Positions 42,501 through 52,544 of a DNA stretch of 64,000 nt are shown in pieces. Source of the stretch: Bacteroidales bacterium UBA6267 (GTDB lineage Bacteria > Bacteroidota > Bacteroidia > Bacteroidales > UBA1556); contig DJVB01000039.1 in NCBI GenBank assembly GCA_002440745.1, positions 13,795 through 77,794 of the forward strand. Reading direction: 5' to 3'. A program made the position numbers and the translations under genes. The notes under the pieces are model-generated. The model searched no databases. It was given only the letters and a program-made list of their open reading frames with translations, and was not told the DNA's origin. How positions within the stretch are numbered: position 1 is the first letter of the stretch; every line of letters begins with the position of its first letter.

Positions 42501-44675
42501 ATGTTGAAACATTGTTTTAGAATACTGTTTTTCATTGGTTTTCTCCTTTCAGGAAACCTTTTAGTTGCACAAAATCTCGACTCATTAGAAGCTAATATTC
42601 ACAACATTAAGAACCCTAATGAGAAGTTGAAGTATTATTTTTATCTTTCAGATAGTTACTATACTTCGGATAGAAAAAAATCTACTAAACTACTCGAAGA
42701 GGCATTAGAAATAGCAAAAGCCAACAAGATTGACAGCATGAGTGTTTCCGCACTCAACAACCTCGGTTTAGCTTATCGTTATATCAACAATGAATTATCT
42801 AAAGCTTATTCGCATGAAGGTTTAAGCATTATCCATCGACGGCCTGCTAATTCCAAAGCAAATTATGATTTGCTTAAAGGTTCGATTTTTATCAATTTAG
42901 GTTCTGTTTTCAATAACGAAAACAATTACGACAGTTCTGAATACTATTTTCAAAGGGCAATAGAAACTTATAAAAATCTTACTAAAAATAATCCGGACGA
43001 TTTATCCAATTATCGCTTTCTTTCACGAGGTTACAACTATCTTGGAGGACTTTATACCGGATTGAGCCGCTATGAAGAAGCTATCAACAGTTATATGGCA
43101 TCTCTCGAAGCATTGCGAATTGCCAAAGACAGCAGCGCCTCTTATGGCAGTGTGTTGTTAAATATTGGAAATGTGCATTTTTTCTATGGCGACACCACTA
43201 AAGCAGAAGACGCATATCGACAAGCCTTAGACATTGCCATTGAAAAGAATCATGACGGTTTAAAAATATCGGCCTATACGAATTTAGGTTCCATTGAACA
43301 TCAGCGGCAAAATTGGCTCAAAGCTGATTCCCTATATAAAAAAGCTTTAGAAATTCGCTTGCGTATCGGACCTATAAGCCGTGCGGGTGGTCTTCTTGAA
43401 AACATGGGACTCGTTGCTCGAGAATTAGGAAATGATGAGGAGGCAATGAGTTATTTTATGCAGTCGATGGACATAAAAAGAAAACAAAACCTCAGCCGCG
43501 ACATGTCGTCCATCTACGCTAATATTGGCAATTTATACCTTCATAAAAAAAATTACAAAAAAGCTGAAAAATATCTCGACAGCGCCTTGCATCATGCTAC
43601 TATAAGTCAAGAAGTTGAAAAGCAAATCCAAATCTATCTTAGTCTATCACAATTAAGTGAAGCAACCGGAAATCTTACAAAAGCACTCGATTTCTACAAA
43701 AAATATAAAATCTTAGATGATTCTATACATTCCATAAAATCTCAAGAAAGCATCAACCTGATTCAGGAAAAATATAATGCTGTTCAAAAAGACCGGTTAA
43801 TTTCGGAATACAAACAAAGGCAGCAATTAGCAATGCTTACTCAAGAGAAACAAGCATTAAATAACAGGCTACTTGCGGGGCTAATCGTTTTCGTAGTATT
43901 TATTTCCATTGCCGTTTTCGTTTTTATCAATAACAAACGGAAAACCGAAAAACGCATGTATGAGAAGGATGCCGAAATGAGCCGTCAGAAAATGTTGGAT
44001 ATGGTTAAAGAGCAGGAGATGATTTCGATTAATGCTTTTATAAGCGGCCAAGAGAGAGAACGAAACCGCATTGCTTCCGACCTCCACGACCGATTAGGCA
44101 GTCTGCTATCGACTGTAAAACTGCATTTTAGCTCCATCGAACCCTATTTCGACAACGACCCCGAATTGTCCCAAAATTTTGGATATGCCATTTCTCTTTT
44201 AGACAAGTCGGTAAGTGAAGTGAGAAGCGTTTCGCATAATTTGGCTAAAGAAATACTCACTGAATTTGGATTGACCAAAGCTGTTCAGGATTTATGCGAA
44301 TCCATTAATACCGCCGGAATTATCCAAGTTGTTTTTATCAATAACGACTTCGACAGAAGTTTGAACTATGAAAAAGAAATCGAAATTTATCGCATCATTC
44401 AGGAGTTGGTAACAAATGCCATTAAACACGCAAAAGCAAAGGAATTAGTTATACAATTCACCGCTGAGGAAACACTGCTAACCATCACAGTTGAAGACGA
44501 TGGGGTTGGATTTGATGTGAGCAAGATTAATAAAAACGGCATGGGACTGTCCAATATTTTCCAGAGGACAACAAAAATTAATGGCAGATATCATTTCGAT
44601 AGTTCCATAGGCAATGGCAGCACCTTCATCTTCGAGATACCACTTGAAAGTCAGGGTTCAAAACTATCTTTGTAA
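42501..44675 (+). CDS. TPR-sensor histidine kinase (HisKA_3 type)
   Basis: A 724-residue two-component kinase. Signal peptide or first helix 1-25; about ten tetratricopeptide repeats at about 40-430 (NLGLAYRYINN, NIGNVHFFYGDTTKAEDAYR, NIGNLYLHKKNYKKAEKYL); a transmembrane helix at about 457-476; a dimerisation box RERNRIASDLHDRLGSLLST with phospho-acceptor His529; and a HATPase_c domain (LVTNAIKHAK, DDGVGFD, GMGLSNIFQR). TPRs would face the periplasm. No response regulator is adjacent, so its LuxR-type partner is encoded elsewhere. Its stop overlaps the next ATG by 1 nt. Confidence 0.92.
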   Translation: MLKHCFRILFFIGFLLSGNLLVAQNLDSLEANIHNIKNPNEKLKYYFYLSDSYYTSDRKKSTKLLEEALEIAKANKIDSMSVSALNNLGLAYRYINNELSKAYSHEGLSIIHRRPANSKANYDLLKGSIFINLGSVFNNENNYDSSEYYFQRAIETYKNLTKNNPDDLSNYRFLSRGYNYLGGLYTGLSRYEEAINSYMASLEALRIAKDSSASYGSVLLNIGNVHFFYGDTTKAEDAYRQALDIAIEKNHDGLKISAYTNLGSIEHQRQNWLKADSLYKKALEIRLRIGPISRAGGLLENMGLVARELGNDEEAMSYFMQSMDIKRKQNLSRDMSSIYANIGNLYLHKKNYKKAEKYLDSALHHATISQEVEKQIQIYLSLSQLSEATGNLTKALDFYKKYKILDDSIHSIKSQESINLIQEKYNAVQKDRLISEYKQRQQLAMLTQEKQALNNRLLAGLIVFVVFISIAVFVFINNKRKTEKRMYEKDAEMSRQKMLDMVKEQEMISINAFISGQERERNRIASDLHDRLGSLLSTVKLHFSSIEPYFDNDPELSQNFGYAISLLDKSVSEVRSVSHNLAKEILTEFGLTKAVQDLCESINTAGIIQVVFINNDFDRSLNYEKEIEIYRIIQELVTNAIKHAKAKELVIQFTAEETLLTITVEDDGVGFDVSKINKNGMGLSNIFQRTTKINGRYHFDSSIGNGSTFIFEIPLESQGSKLSL

Positions 44676-45355
44676 TGGTCTCAATCCGAATAATTGCAAT
44701 AATAATTTCGACTATTGTTTCGCTACAAACGTTGAAATCGCAAGATACCGACAGTTTGTACAATTATTTGGACACTTTAGATGATGAAAGAAATCATAAA
44801 ATCGGATTTGTTTTAGGAGGTGGGATTTCGATGCCAATCATAAGACCCAGCTCTAATCCCGCATCCTTCAGCGATTTCAATGCTAATCCTACTTTCTTTG
44901 GCTCGGTCGGAATTTCTGGCTTATTTCCTGTTGGAAAAAACGCCCTCGAAACGGCTATTTTATTAGATATCAATCGTATTGATCTCGATTATCAAAACCT
45001 AAATCAAAAACGAAACGACACCATTCATCATTCTTTATTGATGATTCCCATTTTATTTTCCACGCTCGACACCATTGCACGTTCAAAAGGTTATTTTGGT
45101 TTTGGAGTAATTCCAACCCTTGACATCAGTAAGAAACCGGACAAGACCTCACGGGTGTTTCCGTTGGTGTTTTTCAATATTGGCCTCACAGCCAAAGTTG
45201 GGTGGCGCCTTAAAAGCTATACTTCCATTTATGATTTCGCGCTTGTGTGCAGTTGGTTTCCCATAAACTATCTGCGTAAAAATGGCAGTGAAGCCAATAA
45301 CGACCTCAACTATTTTTCCATTATTAAAACAGGTATTCAATGTTCAATCAGATAA
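44675..45355 (+). CDS. Small outer-membrane beta-barrel-like protein
   Basis: A 226-residue exported protein with a signal peptide (residues 1-22, ending TLKSQ) and short amphipathic strands such as KIGFVLGGGISMPII, ATVGRF-like turns and a final IKTGIQCSIR. It suggests an eight-strand barrel of the PorT/OmpA-like class, but no specific family is recognised. Translationally coupled to the sensor kinase (1-nt overlap) and followed by fbp after 14 nt. It may be the kinase's envelope partner; that is inference from gene order only. Confidence 0.55.
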   Translation: MVSIRIIAIIISTIVSLQTLKSQDTDSLYNYLDTLDDERNHKIGFVLGGGISMPIIRPSSNPASFSDFNANPTFFGSVGISGLFPVGKNALETAILLDINRIDLDYQNLNQKRNDTIHHSLLMIPILFSTLDTIARSKGYFGFGVIPTLDISKKPDKTSRVFPLVFFNIGLTAKVGWRLKSYTSIYDFALVCSWFPINYLRKNGSEANNDLNYFSIIKTGIQCSIR

Positions 45356-45369
45356 TAGCTACTATAGAT

Positions 45370-47340
45370 ATGTCAAAACTCAACGAAAAACAATTCCTTC
45401 AAAATAAGCGATTTTTGGAACTGCTTTCCGAAAAATTTCCTAATAAAAAGGCTGCACGTTCCGAAATTATCAATCTGGAAGCCATCTTAAATTTGCCCAA
45501 AGGCACCGAACATTTTTTATCCGATATTCACGGTGAATATGAAACATTTAAACATGTTCTCAGCAATGGCAGTGGCGTAATTAGACGCCGCATCAACGAC
45601 ATTTTTGGGTCGGAGCTTACCGATCAGGAAAAAAATGATTTTGCCATGTTGATTTACTATCCTCATGCTATGCTCGACAAAATGGAAATTGAGCAAGGAA
45701 GTATCTCGAAAGAATGGTTTGAACAAACCCTAATTCGCTTGGTTCGAGTGGCCTCTTTTATCACCTCAAAATATTCACGATCTAAAGTTCGCAAAGCGCT
45801 ACCAAAGCATTTCGGTTATATCATCGATGAGTTGATTAACATGAATGTGGAGTTAAAAAACAAATCCGACTATTTCGGCGCCATCATAAAATCCATTATT
45901 AAAAACCATACTGCAAAGGATTTTATCTTCGAAATTGCTCATTTGATTCAAAGGATGGCCGTTGACCGTCTGCATATTGTGGGAGATATTTTCGATCGGG
46001 GTCCGGCACCGGATAGGGTTATGGATGAATTGATGAAACATCCTAATGTTGACATTCAATGGGGAAATCATGATGTGGTTTGGATGGGAGCTGCAGCCGG
46101 TATTGAGGCTTATATTGCTATTGTTCTGCGAATTGCAGCCCGTTATAATAATTTGGACGTTCTTGAAGATGCTTACGGCATTAACCTCTTCCCTCTTTAC
46201 GAGTTTGCCTCCGAAGTCTATCGCGAAGATCCTTGTGACTTATTCAAACCCAAAAATACTTCAGGATTAAACAAAAAGAGAATTGAGTTGCTAAAAAAGG
46301 TTCATAAAGCCATTTCCATTGTTCAATTCAAACTTGAAGGTCAGATTATCAGTCGAAATCCACAGTTTGAAATGGACGACCGAAGACTTTTAGAAAACAT
46401 TGATATTGAAGGAGGAACGGTGAAAGTTATGAGCAAAACTTATAAAATTCTCGACACTTCCTTTCCAACGGTAGATTTTGATGAGCCGAATAAATTAACC
46501 GATGCGGAAATTCGGATGATGCATTCCTTAAAAATGGCTTTTGTAAACAGCGAAAAATTGCAAAAACATGTTGGTTTCCTCTATTCAAACGGAGGCATGT
46601 ATCTGAAATATAACGACTTACTTTTATATCATGGAGCAATTCCGCTAACCTTTAGGGGAAATCTTAAAGTGATTGAAATCAAAGGCGTGAAATATCAAGG
46701 AAAAAGCCTGATGGACAAATTTGACCAAATTGCCCGTCATGCTTATAGCGATGAGGACGCTATATCTTCCCGCGATTATTTCTGGTATCTGTGGTGCGGA
46801 CCAAATTCACCACTTTTTGGTAAAAAGAAAATGGCCACCTTTGAACGATATTTTATCAATTCGAAAGTAACACATCGTGAAGAACGTAAAGCATATTATT
46901 TGCTTCGCGAAGATGAAGAAGTGATTAAAAATATCCTCCGCGAGTTTGGCATGGATGAAGAGAAATGTCGAATTGTAAATGGGCATGTACCGGTAAAAGT
47001 TATAAAAGGAGAATCGCCCGTTAAAGCCAATGGCAAACTGATTGTCATTGACGGAGGTATGTCGGAAGCCTATCAGTCGGTCACCGGTATTAGCGGTTTT
47101 ACGCTGATTTCCAATAGTTACGGTTTAGTTATGATTTCCCATCACGGATTCACCACACGCAAAGAAGCAATCAAAACCGGCATCGACATCAATTCATCCT
47201 ATCAATTTTTAGATCCTGCGGCAAGTCGAAAAACCAATGCGCAAACGGATATAGGTGTCCAATTAAAAGAACAGATTAACGAACTTAAAATGTTGGTAAA
47301 ATCATATAATCAAGGATTTATAAAGGAAAAACATGTCTGA
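45370..47340 (+). CDS. fbp: Fructose-1,6-bisphosphatase class III
   Basis: Gluconeogenic phosphatase hydrolysing fructose 1,6-bisphosphate. The 656-residue length matches the class III (Bacillus Fbp-type) enzyme, unrelated to E. coli class I. Metallophosphatase motifs are SDIHGEYETF (Asp52/His54), GDIFDRGP (205-212) and WGNHDVVWMGAAAG, followed later by NGHVPVK. The ATG at 45370 is chosen; the frame also opens at 45340, inside the preceding gene. It overlaps the radical SAM gene by 8 nt. With pckA in the same window it completes the gluconeogenic pair. Confidence 0.95.
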   Translation: MSKLNEKQFLQNKRFLELLSEKFPNKKAARSEIINLEAILNLPKGTEHFLSDIHGEYETFKHVLSNGSGVIRRRINDIFGSELTDQEKNDFAMLIYYPHAMLDKMEIEQGSISKEWFEQTLIRLVRVASFITSKYSRSKVRKALPKHFGYIIDELINMNVELKNKSDYFGAIIKSIIKNHTAKDFIFEIAHLIQRMAVDRLHIVGDIFDRGPAPDRVMDELMKHPNVDIQWGNHDVVWMGAAAGIEAYIAIVLRIAARYNNLDVLEDAYGINLFPLYEFASEVYREDPCDLFKPKNTSGLNKKRIELLKKVHKAISIVQFKLEGQIISRNPQFEMDDRRLLENIDIEGGTVKVMSKTYKILDTSFPTVDFDEPNKLTDAEIRMMHSLKMAFVNSEKLQKHVGFLYSNGGMYLKYNDLLLYHGAIPLTFRGNLKVIEIKGVKYQGKSLMDKFDQIARHAYSDEDAISSRDYFWYLWCGPNSPLFGKKKMATFERYFINSKVTHREERKAYYLLREDEEVIKNILREFGMDEEKCRIVNGHVPVKVIKGESPVKANGKLIVIDGGMSEAYQSVTGISGFTLISNSYGLVMISHHGFTTRKEAIKTGIDINSSYQFLDPAASRKTNAQTDIGVQLKEQINELKMLVKSYNQGFIKEKHV

Positions 47341-49171
47341 AAATCGCCCAATAACCGACTGGTTGCCAACCACTCCTGACGAAATGCGCAAGGCAGGTTG
47401 GGATCAACCGGACATCATTCTTTTCAGTGGCGATGCCTACATCGATCATCCTGCTTTTGGTCCGGCTGTTGTCGGTCGAATCATTCAACACTATGGGTTT
47501 AAGGTGGTCATTGTTCCGCAGCCCAATTGGCGAGACGACCTTAGAGATTTTACCAAATTCGGCAAGCCCCGTTTGTTTTTTGGAGTTACGGCAGGCAGCA
47601 TGGATTCTATGGTAAACCATTACACCGCCAATCGGCGTTTACGATCAAACGATGCATACACTCCAGGCAACAAAGCAGGCTTTCGACCCGACTATGCCTC
47701 TATTGTTTACAGTAAAATCCTAAAAAAGCTATATCCTGATATTCCGGTGATTATGGGCGGAGTGGAAGCTTCGCTACGCCGACTAACCCACTACGACTAT
47801 TGGAGCGACCAACTGAAGCCAAGCATTTTGTTAGATTCGGGAGCCGACCTGCTGATTTATGGCATGGGGGAACAACCTTTGCGTGATTTGCTGAAATTTT
47901 TGGAAAAAGGTGTTCCCTTCGAAAATTTGAGAAATATTCGACAAACTGTGATACGGGCTAATGCTGAAGAGGCTAATCGCATTATGACCAAGCAAAAACA
48001 CCTCTTATTAAACTCACATCAGGACTGCTTAAACGACCCAATGCTTTACGCAGCTAACTTCAAACATATTGAACAGCAATCCAATAGCACCAAAGCCGAT
48101 TTATTGATTCAACAAGCAAATAATGAATATTTGATCGTTTTTCCACCCTATCCTACGATGACTGAAAAGGAGATGGATGCCAGTTTCGACCTTCCTTACA
48201 CCCGCCTGCCTCATCCACGTTACCGAAAGAAAGAACCAATACCGGCTTATGAAATGATTAAGTTTTCGGTGAATATGCACCGAGGTTGTTTTGGGGGTTG
48301 CGCTTTTTGTACCATATCGGCGCATCAGGGTAAATTTGTTGCCAACAGGTCAAAAGAATCCATCTTAAAAGAGGTGGAAAACATTGTAAAAATGCCTGAT
48401 TTTAAAGGATATATTAGCGATCTTGGAGGTCCTTCTGCCAATATGTATCGTATGAAAGGAAAAAACCTCGAAGAATGTGACCGGTGTCTGCGGCCAAGTT
48501 GCATTCACCCAAAGATTTGCCCAAATCTCGACACAAGTCATGAAGCGCTTTTAGATGTTTACAGGTCGGTGAGAGCCATGCCGGGCATCAAGAAAGCTTT
48601 TGTGGGCAGTGGTATCCGCTATGATTTATTGGTGGATGAAAAACTTTCTATTGAAGACAAAAAAACAGCCACTCAATATATTCGCGAATTGGCAAAACAT
48701 CATGTTTCCGGTCGGCTAAAAGTTGCACCGGAGCATACTGCGCCTGATGTGCTGAAAATTATGCGAAAGCCTTCCTTTGATCAGTTTTATAAATTCAAAA
48801 AGGAATTTGAAAAAGCAAATGAAGAAGCTGGTTTGCAGCAAGAGCTAATACCTTATTTTATCTCATCTCACCCAGGAAGTGAAGTCAAAGACATGGCCGA
48901 TTTAGCACTAAAAACCAAGGAGTTGGGTTTTAAATTAGAACAAGTTCAGGATTTCACCCCTACCCCTATGACCGTTGCAACGGTGATTTACTATTCCGGT
49001 TATCACCCCTATACTTTGAAAAAGATTTACACACCTAAAAGCAAGGAAGATAAATTAGCTCAACGCGACTTTTTCTTTTGGTATAAAAATGAATTTAAGT
49101 CGAAAATACGTAAGACCTTAAAGGAAGCCGGTCAGACAGACCTTGCCAACAAATTACTCAAAGACAAGTAG
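47333..49171 (+). CDS. YgiQ-family radical SAM protein
   Basis: A 612-residue protein with the YgiQ N-terminal domain (RPITDWLPTTPDEMRKAGWD, VGRIIQHYGFKVVIVPQPNW) and a radical SAM core with the cluster cysteines Cys319, Cys323 and Cys326 in RGCFGGCAFCTISAHQG. A second cysteine-rich stretch, CDRCLRPSCIHPKICPNLD, may bind another cluster. It ends in QVQDFTPTPMTVATVIYYSG, typical of YgiQ. The biochemical reaction of the family is unknown. Its ATG overlaps fbp by 8 nt. A bidirectional terminator follows at 49208. Confidence 0.93.
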   Translation: MSENRPITDWLPTTPDEMRKAGWDQPDIILFSGDAYIDHPAFGPAVVGRIIQHYGFKVVIVPQPNWRDDLRDFTKFGKPRLFFGVTAGSMDSMVNHYTANRRLRSNDAYTPGNKAGFRPDYASIVYSKILKKLYPDIPVIMGGVEASLRRLTHYDYWSDQLKPSILLDSGADLLIYGMGEQPLRDLLKFLEKGVPFENLRNIRQTVIRANAEEANRIMTKQKHLLLNSHQDCLNDPMLYAANFKHIEQQSNSTKADLLIQQANNEYLIVFPPYPTMTEKEMDASFDLPYTRLPHPRYRKKEPIPAYEMIKFSVNMHRGCFGGCAFCTISAHQGKFVANRSKESILKEVENIVKMPDFKGYISDLGGPSANMYRMKGKNLEECDRCLRPSCIHPKICPNLDTSHEALLDVYRSVRAMPGIKKAFVGSGIRYDLLVDEKLSIEDKKTATQYIRELAKHHVSGRLKVAPEHTAPDVLKIMRKPSFDQFYKFKKEFEKANEEAGLQQELIPYFISSHPGSEVKDMADLALKTKELGFKLEQVQDFTPTPMTVATVIYYSGYHPYTLKKIYTPKSKEDKLAQRDFFFWYKNEFKSKIRKTLKEAGQTDLANKLLKDK

Positions 49172-49207
49172 TTGAGTTGAAAGTTATAGTGTTACAATTT
49201 TTTTTAT

Positions 49208-49243
49208 AAAAAAACGGAAACCAATCTTTAGTTTCCGTTTTTC
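49208..49243. terminator. Bidirectional terminator
   Basis: AAAAACGGAAAC (49210-49221) and GTTTCCGTTTTT (49231-49242) form a perfect 12-bp stem with a 9-nt loop. A and T tracts on both sides let it terminate the radical SAM operon and the convergent minus-strand lipoprotein. Confidence 0.88.
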
Positions 49244-49263
49244 AATCTACTAAGAAGAATAAA

Positions 49264-49638
49264 CTATAGACCAATTAATGGCTTGATATCTATATCGCGG
49301 TCAGGACGGATAAACATGTGGGAAACACCGTCAACCATCACATCAACAACCGGCAAACCTACTGAGCCGCCACCCATTCCGGCATCGTTTAGTTTTTGCC
49401 ACATTTCAGCATTTTTATCCGGCTCATCATCCACATTATAGAAAGTATAAGGAATACTTTCTTCATCAAGTGATTGTTTGAAAGCCGTGCAAATTCCACA
49501 AGTTGGACGGCCATAAATATAGATAGTCCAAGTGGGTTTTGGGTCTTCGGCTTTATCCTCATCCTTGCTGCAAGAGCTAAAAGTTGTGGTGCTTAAAGCC
49601 ACCAATAATACAAATACAAAAGAGAGTAAGTTTTTCAT
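49264..49638 (-). CDS. Glutaredoxin-like thioredoxin-fold lipoprotein
   Basis: A 124-residue protein. The N-terminus is a lipoprotein signal ending FSSC with Cys23 as the lipidated residue, then an acidic linker, then a glutaredoxin-like domain: WTIYIYGRPTCGICTAFKQS carries a CxxC pair (Cys47 and Cys50), and VGLPVVDVMVDG supplies the cis-Pro loop. Glutaredoxins are normally cytosolic, so membrane anchoring outside the cytosol is unusual. It may catalyse dithiol exchange in the envelope. It is monocistronic and convergent with the radical SAM operon. Confidence 0.82.
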   Translation of the reverse strand: MKNLLSFVFVLLVALSTTTFSSCSKDEDKAEDPKPTWTIYIYGRPTCGICTAFKQSLDEESIPYTFYNVDDEPDKNAEMWQKLNDAGMGGGSVGLPVVDVMVDGVSHMFIRPDRDIDIKPLIGL

Positions 49639-49690
49639 AGTTTTAGGGTTTGGTTAGGGCGGCTAAATTAATAAAAAAATAATATACGAT

Positions 49691-49698
49691 TATATTTG
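49691..49698 (+). promoter_or_regulatory. -7 element for the PASTA gene cluster
   Basis: TATATTTG, a perfect TAnnTTTG, predicting a leader of about 82 nt before the PASTA protein ATG at 49786. Confidence 0.4.
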
Positions 49699-49785
49699 CA
49701 CTAATTTTTCGGAAAATATTCCTCAAAAAACAAAACAATAAACATGTAATTTTGGAGTTTCATTTAACTTAATTAATTTGATACC

Positions 49786-50604
49786 ATGCTTTCGTTGTTA
49801 AAAAACAAACGACTTTATCTTCATCTTGCATTAATGGCCGTTTTAGCCGTTTTCTTAATTTGGCTAACTGTTGCTATAGTCAACAATTTTACACGTCACG
49901 GACAAGCAATTCCGGTTCCGGATTTTTCCGGTTTATACTTTGAAGAGTTGGAGCAAAATCCTGAATTTTCGAAATTCAGTTTTTTAGTGATCGATTCCAT
50001 TTATGACCCAACAAAGGAACGAGGCACTATTATAAATCAAGACCCTACGCCGGAATCCTTTGTAAAAGAAGGCCGAAAAATTTATCTTACGTTAGTAGCC
50101 ATGAATCCTAAAATGGTGGCTATGCCTGAACTAAAAGACCTTTCTTTACGAAGTGCCACCTCACTCCTCGAAACTTATGACTTAAAGGTTGGAAAGCTAA
50201 CTTATGAGCCTGATATTGCGATGAATGCTGTTCTTAAACAATATAATAAAGGTAAAAAAATTGAACCCGGAACCATGATTTTAGCCGGGTCAACCATTGA
50301 TTTGGTTTTGGGTCTTGGCAATCAACAATCCTTACTACCGGTGCCACTTCTCATTGGACTAAACAGATCGCAAGCAATTCAAAAACTTCATGAATATTCA
50401 TTGAATCTTGGCATTGAATCTTTCGAGCCGGGAGATGACACAGCTACGGTGCGTATATATCGCCAAAGTCCAAATTTTACCCATAAAAGCATAGCCAGAT
50501 TTGGCAGCTCTATTGATGTTTGGTATAAATCAGATAAAAACTTCGACTTTGAAAGCTATCTGAAAAACATTGCTCCCGATACGTTAATTTCTGACACTTT
50601 GTAA
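49786..50604 (+). CDS. PASTA-domain membrane protein
   Basis: A 272-residue protein with one N-terminal helix (about 10-32, LHLALMAVLAVFLIWLTVAI) and three PASTA-like units outside (about 40-105, 108-180, 185-255), for example VPDFSGLYFEELEQN and PVPLLIGLNRSQAIQKL. PASTA modules bind muropeptides or beta-lactam-like ligands; elsewhere they are fused to Ser/Thr kinases or PBPs, but no catalytic domain exists here. It leads a run with the T9SS protein (12-nt gap) and the pseudouridine synthase. Confidence 0.88.
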   Translation: MLSLLKNKRLYLHLALMAVLAVFLIWLTVAIVNNFTRHGQAIPVPDFSGLYFEELEQNPEFSKFSFLVIDSIYDPTKERGTIINQDPTPESFVKEGRKIYLTLVAMNPKMVAMPELKDLSLRSATSLLETYDLKVGKLTYEPDIAMNAVLKQYNKGKKIEPGTMILAGSTIDLVLGLGNQQSLLPVPLLIGLNRSQAIQKLHEYSLNLGIESFEPGDDTATVRIYRQSPNFTHKSIARFGSSIDVWYKSDKNFDFESYLKNIAPDTLISDTL

Positions 50605-50615
50605 TTTGATTATCC

Positions 50616-52544
50616 ATGTTTAAACACTTATCTCTAAGCATCTTAATACTGTTTATCCTAAAAACTTCTTTCGGACAAGAGAATCTATCCACTCTTGCCA
50701 CTTATCCTGAATTGAACAATTCGAACATCGTCAACGATATTAAGGACAGCAAATCCACACAAATTCTCACCTTACCCTTTGCCGATGATTTTTCTTACAA
50801 CCTGATTTATCCCGATAAGAAATTATGGGCCGATAGATATGTATATGTAAACAATTCTTTTAGTATAAATCCTCCCACTATTGGCGTTGCAAGTTTTGAT
50901 GCAGTAAACGACACCGGCGGGGTTTATTCCCATATTAGTCAATATGCCTATTATGCCGACACACTCACATCCAATCCCATTCGACTCGACAGTGTTTTTG
51001 GGTCAAGTCCTACTGCCTTATCTCCCGCTGACTCAGTAGTGTTGAGTTTCTGGGTTCAACCACAAGGCGTTGGAAATGCACCTGAAGAGGAAGACTCCCT
51101 CATTTTACAGTTTTTTAGTCCAAGCAGCAATGAGTGGATAAACATTTGGGCACACGAAGGCATGCCACTCGATAGTTTTGTGGTTGATTATGGCGTTGAA
51201 TTTCTGCGAGTTTCTATTTCTGTGGTAGATCCAATATTTTTTGAATCCGGTTTTAGATTCCGTTTTATCAATAAAGCAAGCATCCCAAACAACACCATTC
51301 CCTCTTGGCGTTCAGGACTTTACGATCACTGGCATCTCGACTATGTCTATTTAGATAGAAACAGGACTATGGCAAATAGTTCGGTTAACGATATAGCTTT
51401 TACGACTCACCTAAATACGCTTCTCAACGCATACACTGCTATGCCCTGGAATCAATATAAAGCCAACCCAGCCGCAGTAACAAATACTAATGCTTCAATC
51501 CAATTTACTAATTTGGATTTGGGACCAACAGTTAAAAACCTAAATCAGTATTTTTCTATTCAAAACCTATTTGACAAAAGTTTCACTTTTGCAAATCCAT
51601 TTCCGGCAACTTTTAATATGAATCCTAACACAACGGTAACATATTCACCAAATTACGGTAGTTTTACATTCCAATCAGCAGCTCCTGATTACGCCGATTT
51701 TGAAGTTATGTTCCGATTGCTTTCCAATACACCACCACCTGATTTAATTCGTACCAATGACACCATGCGCTTTTATCAGCGGTTTTATAACTACTATGCT
51801 TATGACGATGGCACTCCGGAAGCAGGATATGGTTTATCCAATAATGGAGCCCGATTAGCCTATCAGTTCACTCTAAACCAAGGAGATAGCTTACAATCTA
51901 TTCAATTTTATTTTAATCAAACCGTTGGAAATGCCAACCAACAGTATTTTTACCTCACTGTTTGGGACGACAATAATGGACAACCCGGTAATGTTATCTA
52001 CGAACAATCGGGAGTGCGGCCACAATTCACCGACCAATTGTTTAAATTTTACACCTACGAACTCTCAACTCCAATTTTTCTTACCGGAACATTTTATGTA
52101 GGCTGGCGTCAAACAACAAATGACAATCTAAATATCGGGTTTGACTTCAACAGTGACCGTTCCGAAAGCATCTTTTATAATACCGGAGGAAGTTGGACCA
52201 ATACAAGTTTTGAAGGAGCTTTGATGATTAGGCCAATTTTCGGAGCCGAAAAACAAGCCCATGTTGGCATTGAATCTAATAACGAAACAGTTAAAGTAAA
52301 AATATTCCCTAACCCGGTCCATTCCGGCTCCACCGTTTATGTCCAAATTGAGCTTCAGAATAACGAACTAACTCCAACCGGAAACTACACGATTAAGCTC
52401 ATGGATTTGAGTGGTAGAATTATTATAGTAGAGTCTTTTAATGACCAAATAGGTATATCTGATTTAAAATCAGGGATGTATATCTTAACCGTTTGGGATT
52501 CAAATGGAACTTTGGTTGGTCGCTCGAAAATTATTGTTCAATGA
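50616..52544 (+). CDS. Large T9SS-secreted protein of unknown function
   Basis: A 642-residue exported protein with signal peptide 1-20 (TSFGQ), beta-rich sequence throughout and a C-terminal T9SS type A sorting domain (VKIFPNPVHSGSTVYVQI, then ISDLKSGMYILTVWDSNG). The segment SVVLSFWVQPQGVG near residue 140 resembles a jelly-roll or MAM-like fold. No catalytic motif is visible. The stop overlaps the next gene's ATG by 4 nt (ATGA), so it is co-translated with a tRNA/rRNA pseudouridine synthase, an odd partnership for a secreted protein. Confidence 0.8.
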   Translation: MFKHLSLSILILFILKTSFGQENLSTLATYPELNNSNIVNDIKDSKSTQILTLPFADDFSYNLIYPDKKLWADRYVYVNNSFSINPPTIGVASFDAVNDTGGVYSHISQYAYYADTLTSNPIRLDSVFGSSPTALSPADSVVLSFWVQPQGVGNAPEEEDSLILQFFSPSSNEWINIWAHEGMPLDSFVVDYGVEFLRVSISVVDPIFFESGFRFRFINKASIPNNTIPSWRSGLYDHWHLDYVYLDRNRTMANSSVNDIAFTTHLNTLLNAYTAMPWNQYKANPAAVTNTNASIQFTNLDLGPTVKNLNQYFSIQNLFDKSFTFANPFPATFNMNPNTTVTYSPNYGSFTFQSAAPDYADFEVMFRLLSNTPPPDLIRTNDTMRFYQRFYNYYAYDDGTPEAGYGLSNNGARLAYQFTLNQGDSLQSIQFYFNQTVGNANQQYFYLTVWDDNNGQPGNVIYEQSGVRPQFTDQLFKFYTYELSTPIFLTGTFYVGWRQTTNDNLNIGFDFNSDRSESIFYNTGGSWTNTSFEGALMIRPIFGAEKQAHVGIESNNETVKVKIFPNPVHSGSTVYVQIELQNNELTPTGNYTIKLMDLSGRIIIVESFNDQIGISDLKSGMYILTVWDSNGTLVGRSKIIVQ

